Assembly (NCBI GenBank): GCA_963720945.1
Contig: CAVRHH010000008.1
Coordinates: 62,001-126,000 of the forward strand
DNA: 64,000 nt
Reading direction: 5' to 3'
From: Bog-532 sp963720945
GTDB lineage: Bacteria; Actinomycetota; Actinomycetes; Streptosporangiales; Streptosporangiaceae
Positions 54,950 to 62,971 of the stretch are shown piece by piece. The stretch's first letter is position 1. Each line of letters opens with the position of its first letter. The translations under genes and the position numbers were made by a program. The notes under the pieces were generated by a model, which saw nothing but the letters and a program-made list of their open reading frames with translations, did no database searches and was not told the DNA's origin.

Positions 54950-55092
54950 GCGGGTTACGGCGAGGCGATCGTTACCGGCCCAGCGATCCCGGCCGTCAGG
55001 CCGGGTGAGCGGCCGGTGTGCCGGCGAAGTACCACCGCGCGGGCGCGAAGCGCATCCGGGGGGTTCCGGGGGGTCGCCCCCCGGGCCAGCAC
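54950..55092 (-). repeat. dispersed hairpin repeat, copy B
   Basis: About 140 bp matching the reverse complement of copy A at 41030-41165 over nearly all its length. The core palindrome is at 55066-55084. Located between livM and the DNA ligase gene. Confidence 0.85.
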
Positions 55093-55108
55093 GGCGCATC
55101 CGGTGGTA

Positions 55109-55126
55109 CGGGGGGTCGCCCCCCGG
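55109..55126. repeat. dispersed hairpin core, copy E, before the ligase start
   Basis: GGGGGGTCGCCCCCC again, beside copy B and only 14 bp before the DNA ligase ATG. The hairpin would form in the ligase transcript leader and could affect its translation. Confidence 0.65.
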
Positions 55127-55139
55127 GTGATACTAAAAA

Positions 55140-56663
55140 ATGCTGCTGAGCGAGATGGCCGACGCCTCGGAGGCGGTGGCGGGGACGTCATCCAGGCTGG
55201 CCAAGGTCGAGGTCCTCGCCAGGGCGCTGCACGACGCGGGCCCGGCGGAGGTCACGATCGCGGTCGCGTACCTGTCCGGGGAGCTGCCGCAGCGCCAGAT
55301 CGGCGTCGGCTGGGCCACGCTGCGGGACGCGGCGCCCCCGGCCGGGGCGCCGTCGCTGACGCTGACCGACGTCGATGCCGCGTTCACCGCCATCGGCTCG
55401 GTGTCCGGCAAGGGGTCCGTGGCGGCCCGCAAGGAGCTGGTGGACCGGCTCTTCGGCCGGGCGACCGCGCGGGAGCAGTCGTTCCTGCTGCGCCTGCTGT
55501 CCGGGGAACTGCACCAGGGCGCGCTCGAAGGGGTCATGGCGGACGCGATCGCGCGGGCCGCTCGGGTGCCCGGCCCGGCGGTGCGGCGGGCCCTGATGCT
55601 CTGCGGCTCCATGGGCATGGTCGCGGAGACCGCCCTGGCGGAGGGCAGCGCGGGGCTCGGGAAGTTCGGGCTGCAGGTCGGGCGGCCGATCGGGCCGATG
55701 CTCGCCTCCAGCGCCGCCACGATCGCTGACGCCCTGGCGCGGATCAGCCCGGCGGCGGTGGAATGGAAGATGGACGGCATCCGGGTCCAGGTGCACATCT
55801 CCGGCGGCCGGGCCCGGCTGTTCACGCGCACGCTGGATGAGATCACCGACCGGATGCCGGAGGTCACCGCGGTCCTGGCCGGGCTGCCCGTGCGGGACGC
55901 CGTCCTGGACGGCGAGGTGATCGCGCTGCGCGAGGATGGCCGGCCGCACCCGTTCCAGGTGACCGCCTCGCGGACCGCACGGCGCACCGGCGAGGCGGCC
56001 GCGGGCGCCACCGGCCTGTCGGTGTTCATGTTCGACATCGTGCACCTGGACGGCGAGGACCTCATCGACCGCCCGGGCGGGGAGCGGTTCGCGGCGCTGG
56101 CCCGGGTCGTCCCCGAGCAGCTGCGCATGCCGCGGCTCGTCACCCGTTCGGTGCAGGAGGCGACCGCCTTCTTCGATGACTCGCTGGCGCATGGCCACGA
56201 GGGCGTGGTCGTCAAGTCACTCGACACCCCGTACACGGCGGGCCGCCGCGGCGCGGGCTGGATCAAGGTAAAGCCCCGGCACACCCTGGATCTGGTCATC
56301 CTGGCGGCCGAATGGGGCCACGGCCGGCGCCGCGGGTGGCTGTCGAACCTGCACCTCGGGGCGCGCGACCCGGCGACGGGCGGCTTCATCATGCTGGGGA
56401 AGACGTTCAAGGGCCTGACGGACGAGATGCTGACCTGGCAGACCGAGCGGCTGCTGGCGCTGGAAGACCGCCGCGACGATTACACCGTCTATGTCCGGCC
56501 CGAACTGGTCGCGGAGATCGCCTTCGACGGCGTGCAGCGCAGTCCCCGGTACCCGGGCGGCCTGGCGTTGCGGTTCGCCCGCGTCCTGCGTTACCGGGAG
56601 GACAAGTCCGCCGCCGAGGCCGACACCATCGAGGCCGTCCGCGCCACCCAGCCTGCCCCCTGA
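55140..56663 (+). CDS. ATP-dependent DNA ligase
   Basis: A 507-aa ATP-dependent DNA ligase of the actinobacterial LigB type. The N-terminal helical DNA-binding domain (about 1-190) precedes the adenylation domain with the nucleophile Lys in EWKMDGIRVQVH. Further motifs: RLFTRTLDEITDRMPEV, VLDGEVIALREDGRP, FMFDIVHLDGEDLI, EGVVVKSLDTPYTAGRRG and WIKVKPRHTLDLVI. The OB domain closes the protein. It seals nicks with ATP, as an addition to the NAD-dependent LigA. ATG 55140 fits the usual MLL start; no strong ribosome site, and the hairpin copy E lies just upstream. It interrupts the region between ffh and rpsP. Confidence 0.94.
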   Translation: MLLSEMADASEAVAGTSSRLAKVEVLARALHDAGPAEVTIAVAYLSGELPQRQIGVGWATLRDAAPPAGAPSLTLTDVDAAFTAIGSVSGKGSVAARKELVDRLFGRATAREQSFLLRLLSGELHQGALEGVMADAIARAARVPGPAVRRALMLCGSMGMVAETALAEGSAGLGKFGLQVGRPIGPMLASSAATIADALARISPAAVEWKMDGIRVQVHISGGRARLFTRTLDEITDRMPEVTAVLAGLPVRDAVLDGEVIALREDGRPHPFQVTASRTARRTGEAAAGATGLSVFMFDIVHLDGEDLIDRPGGERFAALARVVPEQLRMPRLVTRSVQEATAFFDDSLAHGHEGVVVKSLDTPYTAGRRGAGWIKVKPRHTLDLVILAAEWGHGRRRGWLSNLHLGARDPATGGFIMLGKTFKGLTDEMLTWQTERLLALEDRRDDYTVYVRPELVAEIAFDGVQRSPRYPGGLALRFARVLRYREDKSAAEADTIEAVRATQPAP

Positions 56664-56779
56664 GTGCCGCCCGCTTTCCGCGCATGTAACGGAAAACGCT
56701 GCCCGCATCGGGGCTGACCCAGAGGGCGGTGCTGACCCAGGAGGGCGGAGCGAGGCCGGGCGGAGCGGGACGGGGCGGG

Positions 56780-58444
56780 CTACCTCTTCTTGCGGCGCTT
56801 GTTGTTGCCCTGGGCGCGGAAGGCGGCGGGGACGTTGCTGTCGGGGGCGCCGAGGCCGGGGAGACCGCCGCCCGGCCCGCCGGGCAGGCCGCCCTTCTGC
56901 AGGGCGGCCAGCGTCTCGGCCATGTCCTGGTTGGTGAAACCCTCCGGCAGGCCGGCGCCGAGGCCGCCCGCGCGCCCGTTGCCAGGGACGGCGTTATCGG
57001 CGGCTGCCCCGTTGCCGGCCGCCTTCGCGGCCGCGCGGCGCGGGTCGCCCCCTGGGTGCCGCTTCTTGCCCTTCTTGCTCTTCGTCGCCTTGCTCGCGGC
57101 GCGGCGCATGCCCGGCGGCAGGCCCGGCACGTTGCCCAGGCCGCCGCCGAGCAGCTGCCTCATCTGCTTCTGGCCCTCGAGGAAGTTCTGGATGAGCGCG
57201 CTCACCTGCCCCGGGGTGACCCCGGAACCGCCCGCGATCCGGGCCCGCCGCGAGCCGTTAATGATCTTGGGGTTGCGCCGCTCGTCCGGCGTCATCGACT
57301 GCACGATCGCCGTGGCCCGGTCGAGGTCCTTGTCGTTGACCTGGCTGAGCAGTTCCTTGTTGCGGCCCGCCCCGGGCAGCATGCCGAGCAGGTTGCCGAT
57401 CGGGCCCAGCTTGCGCACCATCTGGATCTGCTCGACGAAGTCCTCGAGGGTGAAGCCCTCACCCGAGACCAGCCGGTCCGCGAGCGCGGCCGTCTGCTCC
57501 TCGTCGAACGCCTTCTCCGCCTGCTCGATCAGGGTGAGCATGTCGCCCATGTCGAGGATGCGAGACGCCATCCGGTCGGGGTGGAAGAGGTCGAAGTCCT
57601 CCAGCTTCTCCCCCGCCGACGCGAACATGATCGGCCGCCCGGTGAGCTGGGTGATCGACAGCGCGGCACCGCCGCGGGCGTCGCCATCGAGCTTGGTGAG
57701 CACCACGCCGTCGTAGCCGACGCCGTCCAGGAAGGCCTGCGCCGTGGCCACGGCGTCCTGGCCGATCATCGCGTCGACCACGAACAGGATCTCGTCCGGC
57801 TGGGTCGCGTCCCTGATCGCGGCGGCCTGTGCCATCATCTCCTCGTCGATGCCCAGGCGGCCCGCCGTGTCGATGATGACCATGTTCTGCTGACGGCGCT
57901 GGGCTTCCGCCAGCGACTGGCGGGCGACGGCGACCGGGTCGCCGACGCCGTTGCCCGGCTCGGGCGCGTAGACCGGGACACCCGCGCGCTCCCCGATCAC
58001 CTGGAGCTGCTGCACAGCGTTGGGCCGCTGGAGGTCGGCGGCGACGAGCATCGGCGTGTTGCCCTGCTCGCGCAGCCACAGCGCCAGCTTGCCGGCCAGC
58101 GTCGTCTTACCGGAACCCTGCAGGCCGGCCAGCATGATGACGGTGGGCGGAACCTTGGCGAACCGCAGCCGGCGGGTCTCTCCGCCCAGGACATCGATCA
58201 GTTCCTCATGAACGATCTTGATGACCTGCTGCGCCGGGTTCAGCGCGCCGGAGACCTCCTCGCCGTTCGCCCGCTCCTTGACCCGGGCGATGAACGCCCG
58301 GACGACCGGGAGCGCGACGTCCGCTTCCAGCAGCGCGATACGTATCTCGCGCGCGGTCGCGTCGATGTCGGCAGGCGACAGCCGCCCCTTGCCCCGCAGG
58401 GAGGAGAAGACTTGTGTGAGCCGTTCGGAAAGAGTTTCGAACAC
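56780..58444 (-). CDS. ffh: signal recognition particle protein Ffh
   Basis: A 554-aa SRP54 GTPase that binds signal sequences on the ribosome and targets them to FtsY. NG domain: GLQGSGKTTLAGKLALWLRE (G1), VAADLQRPNAVQQL, DTAGRLGID and TKLDGDARGGAALS. The M domain has GMLPGAG and the RNA-binding segment GSRRARIAGGSG. The tail from about 430 to 554 is Gly/Pro/Lys-rich, ending RAQGNNKRRKKR. It begins with GTG 58444; the glnD frame overlaps the first 205 bp. Confidence 0.96.
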   Translation of the reverse strand: MFETLSERLTQVFSSLRGKGRLSPADIDATAREIRIALLEADVALPVVRAFIARVKERANGEEVSGALNPAQQVIKIVHEELIDVLGGETRRLRFAKVPPTVIMLAGLQGSGKTTLAGKLALWLREQGNTPMLVAADLQRPNAVQQLQVIGERAGVPVYAPEPGNGVGDPVAVARQSLAEAQRRQQNMVIIDTAGRLGIDEEMMAQAAAIRDATQPDEILFVVDAMIGQDAVATAQAFLDGVGYDGVVLTKLDGDARGGAALSITQLTGRPIMFASAGEKLEDFDLFHPDRMASRILDMGDMLTLIEQAEKAFDEEQTAALADRLVSGEGFTLEDFVEQIQMVRKLGPIGNLLGMLPGAGRNKELLSQVNDKDLDRATAIVQSMTPDERRNPKIINGSRRARIAGGSGVTPGQVSALIQNFLEGQKQMRQLLGGGLGNVPGLPPGMRRAASKATKSKKGKKRHPGGDPRRAAAKAAGNGAAADNAVPGNGRAGGLGAGLPEGFTNQDMAETLAALQKGGLPGGPGGGLPGLGAPDSNVPAAFRAQGNNKRRKKR

Positions 58445-60744
58445 GTTCCTATGCCATCCTCGCGCATACCGCTTGTCCGGACATCCAGGCTATCCGGTCG
58501 GCCCCGCGGGCCGGCACAGCATAACGATGTCAGCGCGGCCAGGACGGCCTGAACCGTCGCCTGACGAAGGGTTTTGTCGGTCAGGGGCTTGCCGGATTCA
58601 TCGGCCACGTAGAAGACGTCGACCGCTTCGGCGCCGAGCGTTTCCACCCGGGCCGAGTGGAGGTCGAGGCCGCAGCTCCCCAGGGCGCGGCCGACCCGCC
58701 ACAGCAGGCCCGGCTCGTCGTGCGCGCGGACCTCGACGACCGTCGCGGTCAGCGAGGCGTCGTCCACCATCGTCACCTTGGGCGGGGCGACCACCGCGCC
58801 CCGCGGGCGGGCGGCGCGCGCCCGGCGTTCCAGGCGTTCCTCGACATCCAGCCGGCCCTCGAGCATCCGGCGCAGATCGCTGGCGACGAGCGCGCTATCG
58901 GGCGGGTCGCCGTACGCGGGGACGACGTTGAACACCGCGACCGCGGTCGGCCCGACCGACGTGGCGCTGGCGCCCCGGACGGTCAGCCGGTGCGAGGCGA
59001 GCACGCCGGCGGCCCGCCACAGCAGGCCGGGCCGGTCGGGCGCCACGACCGTCACCTCGTCGCCCTTGACGACCGCCGCCGGGCCGCCCTCGGCGGCCAG
59101 CGCGAGCTGGTCCTCGCGCAGCGGCGCGGCGGCGGGCGGCGGATCGCCGGCCAGCACCGTCGCCACCCGCTCGACCAGGTCGGAGACGAGACCGGCCTTC
59201 CAGTCGTTCCAGGCGGCCGGCCCGGTCGCCATCCCGTCCGCCGCGGCCAGCGCGTGCAGCAGTTCCAGCAGCGGCCGGCTGCCCACCGTCCGCGCGACCT
59301 GTTCCACGGTCACCGGGTCGTCCAGGTCGCGCCGGGTCGCGACCATCGGGAGCAGCAGATGATGCCGCGCCGCCTGCGCGACCAGTTCGGCGTCCGCCTC
59401 GGAGAAGCCGACCCGGTGCGCGACGTCGCGCGCGACGACCTGGCCGCTGACGCTGTGGTCGCCGGGCCAGCCCTTGCCGAGGTCGTGCAGCAGGGCGGCC
59501 ACCAGCAGCAGGTCGGGACGGGCCACGTCGCGGGTCAGGGCGGCCGCGTACGCCGCCGTCTCCATGAGGTGGCGGTCGACGGTGAAGGTATGCAGCGGGT
59601 TGCGCTGCGGGCGGTTCCGCACCCGTTCCCAGTCCGGGATGAGCAAGGTCACCAGGCCCTCCTGATCGAGCGCCTCCCAGACGCCGATCGAGGCATGCCC
59701 GGCGCCGAGCAGCGAGATCAGCGCGTCGCGGGCGTCCGCGGGCCAGGGCACCGGAAGCGGCGGGCACTCCGCCAGCCGGGACAGGGCCCGGGGTGCCAGC
59801 GGCCGTCCCGCCTGGGCGGCGGCGGCTGCGGCCCGCAGCACCAGAGCCGGATCGGATGCGGGGTCGGCGGCCCGCGCCAGGACCACCTCGCCGTCCTGCT
59901 CGACAACGCCATCGGCGAGCGGGCGGCGCTCCAGCTTCCGCCGCCGCAGCCGCCTGCCCGCGGCCCGTTCGGCCTGCCGGAAAGCGTGGTCGACGGCGTA
60001 CGCCACCGTCCGCCCGGCTCCCGCCAGCTCGCGCAGCAGCGCGTCGCCGTCCAGCAGCCCCGCGGCCCGGGCTACCTCGTCGTGCTCTTCGAGGACCAGC
60101 CGGTCGGAGGCGCGGCCGGTGATCTCGTGCAGGATGTGCCGGGCGTCGAGGATCGATTCATAGGCGGCGCGGACCCGGGGGCCCGGCGCGGAGGCGACCC
60201 AGGCGGCCGCGATGGCCTGGATCGCGTGCACGTCCCGCAGCCCGCCCTTGGCCTCCTTGAGGTCGGGTTCGAGCAGGAACGCCAGCTCGCCGAAGATCCT
60301 GGCCCGCTCGTTGTGCAGGTCGCGCAGTTCGGCCAGCCTGGTCCGGGCGGCAGCCCGCCAGTCTTCCAGGGCGCCCTCGCGCAGCTGGGTCGTCAGTGCC
60401 GGGTCACCCGCGACGTGCCGGGCGCTGAGCAGGCCGAGGGCCACCTTGATGTCGGCTCGTGCCACCCGGCGGGCCTGGGGCACGGTCCGGACCGCGTGGT
60501 CCAGACGTGCCCCGGAGTCCCAGACCGGGTACCAGATGCGGTCCGCGATCGACGCGATGCCGTCCCGTCCCGCGTGCAGCAGGAGAACGTCCAGATCACT
60601 GCCGGGCAGCAGCTCGCGGCGGCCGTAACCGCCCACCGCGACCAGCGCGACCCCGGGCTCGGCGCCCAGCATGCCGGCGAGCCAGCGATCTGTTTCGGTA
60701 GTCCTGCGTCCGCGATCCGCAGCGAACGACGTCATCAAGGCCAC
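58240..60744 (-). CDS. glnD: protein-PII uridylyltransferase / uridylyl-removing enzyme GlnD
   Basis: An 834-aa GlnD that modifies PII in response to nitrogen state (in actinobacteria, often adenylylation). Nucleotidyltransferase domain: VGGYGRRELLPGSDLDVLLL with both catalytic Asp. The HD domain has VAALLHDLGKGWPGDHS. Two ACT domains end it (VTVVAPDRPGLLWRAAGVLA and VEVRAHDEPGLLWRVGRALG). Start GTG 60744 fits CGGGGGAAC just upstream; ATG 60735 and GTG 60765 are alternatives. Conserved sequence ends near LAALT, but the frame then runs 200 bp into ffh before its stop, so the true stop may have been lost by an indel. Confidence 0.92.
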   Translation of the reverse strand: MALMTSFAADRGRRTTETDRWLAGMLGAEPGVALVAVGGYGRRELLPGSDLDVLLLHAGRDGIASIADRIWYPVWDSGARLDHAVRTVPQARRVARADIKVALGLLSARHVAGDPALTTQLREGALEDWRAAARTRLAELRDLHNERARIFGELAFLLEPDLKEAKGGLRDVHAIQAIAAAWVASAPGPRVRAAYESILDARHILHEITGRASDRLVLEEHDEVARAAGLLDGDALLRELAGAGRTVAYAVDHAFRQAERAAGRRLRRRKLERRPLADGVVEQDGEVVLARAADPASDPALVLRAAAAAAQAGRPLAPRALSRLAECPPLPVPWPADARDALISLLGAGHASIGVWEALDQEGLVTLLIPDWERVRNRPQRNPLHTFTVDRHLMETAAYAAALTRDVARPDLLLVAALLHDLGKGWPGDHSVSGQVVARDVAHRVGFSEADAELVAQAARHHLLLPMVATRRDLDDPVTVEQVARTVGSRPLLELLHALAAADGMATGPAAWNDWKAGLVSDLVERVATVLAGDPPPAAAPLREDQLALAAEGGPAAVVKGDEVTVVAPDRPGLLWRAAGVLASHRLTVRGASATSVGPTAVAVFNVVPAYGDPPDSALVASDLRRMLEGRLDVEERLERRARAARPRGAVVAPPKVTMVDDASLTATVVEVRAHDEPGLLWRVGRALGSCGLDLHSARVETLGAEAVDVFYVADESGKPLTDKTLRQATVQAVLAALTSLCCAGPRGRPDSLDVRTSGMREDGIGTCSKLFPNGSHKSSPPCGARGGCRLPTSTRPRARYVSRCWKRTSRSRSSGRSSPGSRSGRTARRSPAR

Positions 60745-60762
60745 AGAGTTCCCCCGTACGTG

Positions 60763-60794
60763 CACGAGTGAACTAGATCACGAGTGAACTAGAT
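60763..60794. repeat. exact 16-bp tandem duplication at glnB end / glnD start
   Basis: CACGAGTGAACTAGAT occurs at 60763-60778 and again at 60779-60794. The glnB stop (60789-60791) lies in one copy and the possible GTG 60765 of glnD in the other. Confidence 0.95.
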
Positions 60795-61127
60795 CGCGTC
60801 AGGACCGCGTTCCCCCGTGCGGACCCTGACGACCGTGTCGACGGGCACCGACCAGACCTTGCCGTCGCCAATCCGCCCGGTCTGCGCCGCCTTCAGGACG
60901 ACGCCGATGAGGTCATCGGCATCCTCGTCGTCACAAAGGACCTCGACCCGGACCTTGGGGACCAGGTCGATCTGGTATTCGGCACCTCGGTACACCTCAG
61001 TATGTCCGCGTTGCCTGCCGTAACCGCTCGCCTCGACCACAGTCATGCCGTGCACCCCGAACGCCTGCAGCGCGGCTTCGACGTCGTCCAGCTTGAACGG
61101 CTTGATGACCGCGGTGACGAGCTTCAT
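60789..61127 (-). CDS. glnB: nitrogen regulatory protein PII
   Basis: A 112-aa PII signal protein. Complete family pattern: MKLVTAVIKPFKLDDVEAAL, the T-loop GRQRGHTEVYRGAEYQID containing the modified Tyr, the B-loop TGRIGDGKVWSVPVD, and IGVVLKAAQ. It senses 2-oxoglutarate and ATP/ADP and controls ammonium uptake and nitrogen enzymes. In Streptomyces it lies between amtB and glnD; here glnD follows, but the gene upstream is DivIVA-like, not amtB. A GlnR-like site is about 100 bp upstream. Confidence 0.96.
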   Translation of the reverse strand: MKLVTAVIKPFKLDDVEAALQAFGVHGMTVVEASGYGRQRGHTEVYRGAEYQIDLVPKVRVEVLCDDEDADDLIGVVLKAAQTGRIGDGKVWSVPVDTVVRVRTGERGPDAI

Positions 61128-61225
61128 ACGACCACCCTTTCGCTCTCCTGACCGGTACTTTCCGCCGGAGGAGTTTCCGGAGGCGTGCCGGAATGTGTCG
61201 ACAGCGTGAAACCGGAGGGGTTTAT

Positions 61226-61241
61226 GTTACGTACACGTTTC
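61226..61241 (-). promoter_or_regulatory. putative GlnR half-box pair upstream of glnB
   Basis: On the minus strand, GAAAC-GTGTAC-GTAAC. The actinobacterial GlnR consensus is gTnAc-n6-GaAAc repeated; this has two perfect half-sites at the required 6-base spacing, in the order of the central pair, but the flanking half-sites are absent. It lies 99-114 bp before the glnB start, a plausible distance for nitrogen control. Confidence 0.4.
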
Positions 61242-61282
61242 CTAGCATCTGGCCCGCTTGCGCGCCAGGGGAGGCCGCCGGC

Positions 61283-61936
61283 TCAGAACGGGAAACGGTC
61301 CCCCTGGAGCCGGTAGCGGGGCCGTTTGACGGTCTCGCCAGGGTAATGGGAAGGATTGGCCGGGTAGCCGGCGGCCGGGCCGGGATAGTCACTGCCGCCG
61401 GCGAGCTCGGGCGGATTCTGCGCGGGCAGGCCGGGCTGGTAACCGGCCGGCTCGATGGCCATCCGGGTCGCCGCGCGGTGCGCCTGTTCCAGCAGCAGGG
61501 TGGCACGTGCGCTCGCCTCGGCCAGGATCTTCTCGCGGCGCCGCTGCGCATCGCGGGCCACGTCGCGGCTGTAGGCCCGGGCGTCGGCCATGCAGCGTTC
61601 GGCCGTCTGCTGCGCCTTCGCCAGAATGCGGACCGCCTGCACGTTGGGTTCCTGGGGAACGGCGGGCCGGGCGCGCCGGTCCGGGGTGGCCATGGGCGCG
61701 CCGAGCGGCGCGGGCCGGGAGTTCCGGCCGGGCGTGCGGCCGCGCAGCCTGCGGAGCTCGGCGTAGAGCGAGGCCCGCTCCTCCAGCAACTGGGCCAGTT
61801 CCGACTCCACCCGGGCACAGAAGTCCCGCACCTCGTCCTCATCGAGCCCACGGCGGCCCAGCCGGGCCAGCCGGAATGACATCGAGTGAACGTATCCCGG
61901 GGTCAGCCGGGCACGGTGCGGCGGCCTTAACGTCAT
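61283..61936 (-). CDS. DivIVA-domain protein
   Basis: A 217-aa coiled-coil protein of the DivIVA/Wag31-like group. The N-terminal part has LTPGYVHSMSFRLARLGRRG, then DEDEVRDFCARVESELAQLL, the typical short DivIVA repeat (membrane-curvature sensing is known for the family). A second helical segment, with LAKAQQTAERCMADARAYSR and ILAEASARATLLLEQAHR, is followed by a Pro/Tyr/Gly tail. ATG 61936 has GGAG six bases upstream; the longer frame to 61996 is rejected. It takes the place of amtB, 155 bp before glnB. Possible role in polar growth or septation; not the main DivIVA gene by location. Confidence 0.8.
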   Translation of the reverse strand: MTLRPPHRARLTPGYVHSMSFRLARLGRRGLDEDEVRDFCARVESELAQLLEERASLYAELRRLRGRTPGRNSRPAPLGAPMATPDRRARPAVPQEPNVQAVRILAKAQQTAERCMADARAYSRDVARDAQRRREKILAEASARATLLLEQAHRAATRMAIEPAGYQPGLPAQNPPELAGGSDYPGPAAGYPANPSHYPGETVKRPRYRLQGDRFPF

Positions 61937-62512
61937 CGGGGACTCCAACCGGGGCTTTGGCGGGATCCGGCCGGCCGCAGGCTCCGGCCCGGCCAACGGC
62001 AGGGACGCGGGCGGCCATTAAGGCGCCCGCGTCCGTGCACGGCCCTGCACGCTGTGACATCAGCCGGCCGCGTTCCGCGCACATCGGCACGCTGTGTGCC
62101 GGCCCGCGCACCAGGCGGGGTCGTGCTTAGGCGCTGGGCATCCATCGCGGCTAACTCCGGGGGATGACATCGGCTAGGGCCCGTCAGCGGCATCATAACG
62201 GATTGAGCTGCTTTTAAGCCGGAAAATGGCCGGAAATTCGCGGACATACCCAAACGCGACCATCAATTTGTGAAACGCATTTTTGTTATAAGCACGCCCG
62301 GATAGGGCATCATGCCGTGAAACTGATAGTGGCGTATTTAAAGGTATGCGTGATGGTTTCGGCCGATTTGCGCCGTGATAACGGTGAAGTTCCGGGACAC
62401 ACGGGGACGCGTGTTACGGGCCGCCGGAACGGAAAGGTTACGCGCCGGGCCGGGGCACACGCACCTCACGTTGGAACCGGTCACCCCGGCGTCCCTCGGG
62501 AAAGGCCGGGTG
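61937..62512. other. 576-bp intergenic region with low-GC core
   Basis: No gene found. The part from about 62195 to 62380 is strikingly AT-rich for this genome (TTTTAAGCC, CATTTTTGTTATAAGC, TGGCGTATTTAAAGG). It lies downstream of ftsY and upstream of the DivIVA-like gene, both on the minus strand, so it should hold the promoter of the latter. A small RNA is possible. Confidence 0.5.
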
Positions 62513-62971
62513 TCAGCCCGCCAGGATCGCGTCCACGAAGGTGGCCGGGTCGAACGGGGCCAGGTCGTCCGGTCCCTCGCCCAGCCCCACGAGCTTCACG
62601 GGCACGCCCAGCTCGCGCTGGACCGCGACCACGATGCCGCCCTTGGCGGTGCCGTCCAGCTTGGTGAGGACGATGCCGGTGATGTCCACGACCTCGGCGA
62701 ACACCCGCGCCTGGCGCAGCCCGTTCTGGCCGGTGGTCGCGTCCAGGACGAGCAGCACCTCGTCGACCGGGGTCCGCTTCTCGATCACGCGCTTGACCTT
62801 GCCGAGCTCATCCATCAGGCCGGTCTTGGTGTGCAGGCGGCCGGCGGTGTCCACGAGCACGACGTCCACGCGGAGCTCGATCCCCTCTTTGACCGAATCG
62901 AAGGCGACGCTGGCCGGGTCCGCGCCCTCGCGATCGGCCCGCACGGTGCGGGCACCGACGCGTTCCCCCAC
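62513..62971 (-). CDS. ftsY: C-terminal part of frameshifted FtsY
   Basis: This frame encodes the second half of the SRP receptor GTPase: VVLVDTAGRLHTKTGLMDEL (G3), VLTKLDGTAKGGIVVAV (G4), LPVKFVGLGE-type VPVKLVGLGEGPDDLAPFDP and the C-terminal FVDAILAG. Its apparent start MGERVGARTVRADREGADP continues the upstream frame after QLQTWG. The real protein begins at 63699; one G is missing at 62965-62969. Corrected length is 395 aa. Confidence 0.9.
   Translation of the reverse strand: MGERVGARTVRADREGADPASVAFDSVKEGIELRVDVVLVDTAGRLHTKTGLMDELGKVKRVIEKRTPVDEVLLVLDATTGQNGLRQARVFAEVVDITGIVLTKLDGTAKGGIVVAVQRELGVPVKLVGLGEGPDDLAPFDPATFVDAILAG

Noticed and set aside
58657..60771. Long plus-strand open frame antisense to glnD
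   Set aside because: GlnD is complete and recognisable on the other strand; this frame is Arg/Gly-rich shadow sequence with no motif.
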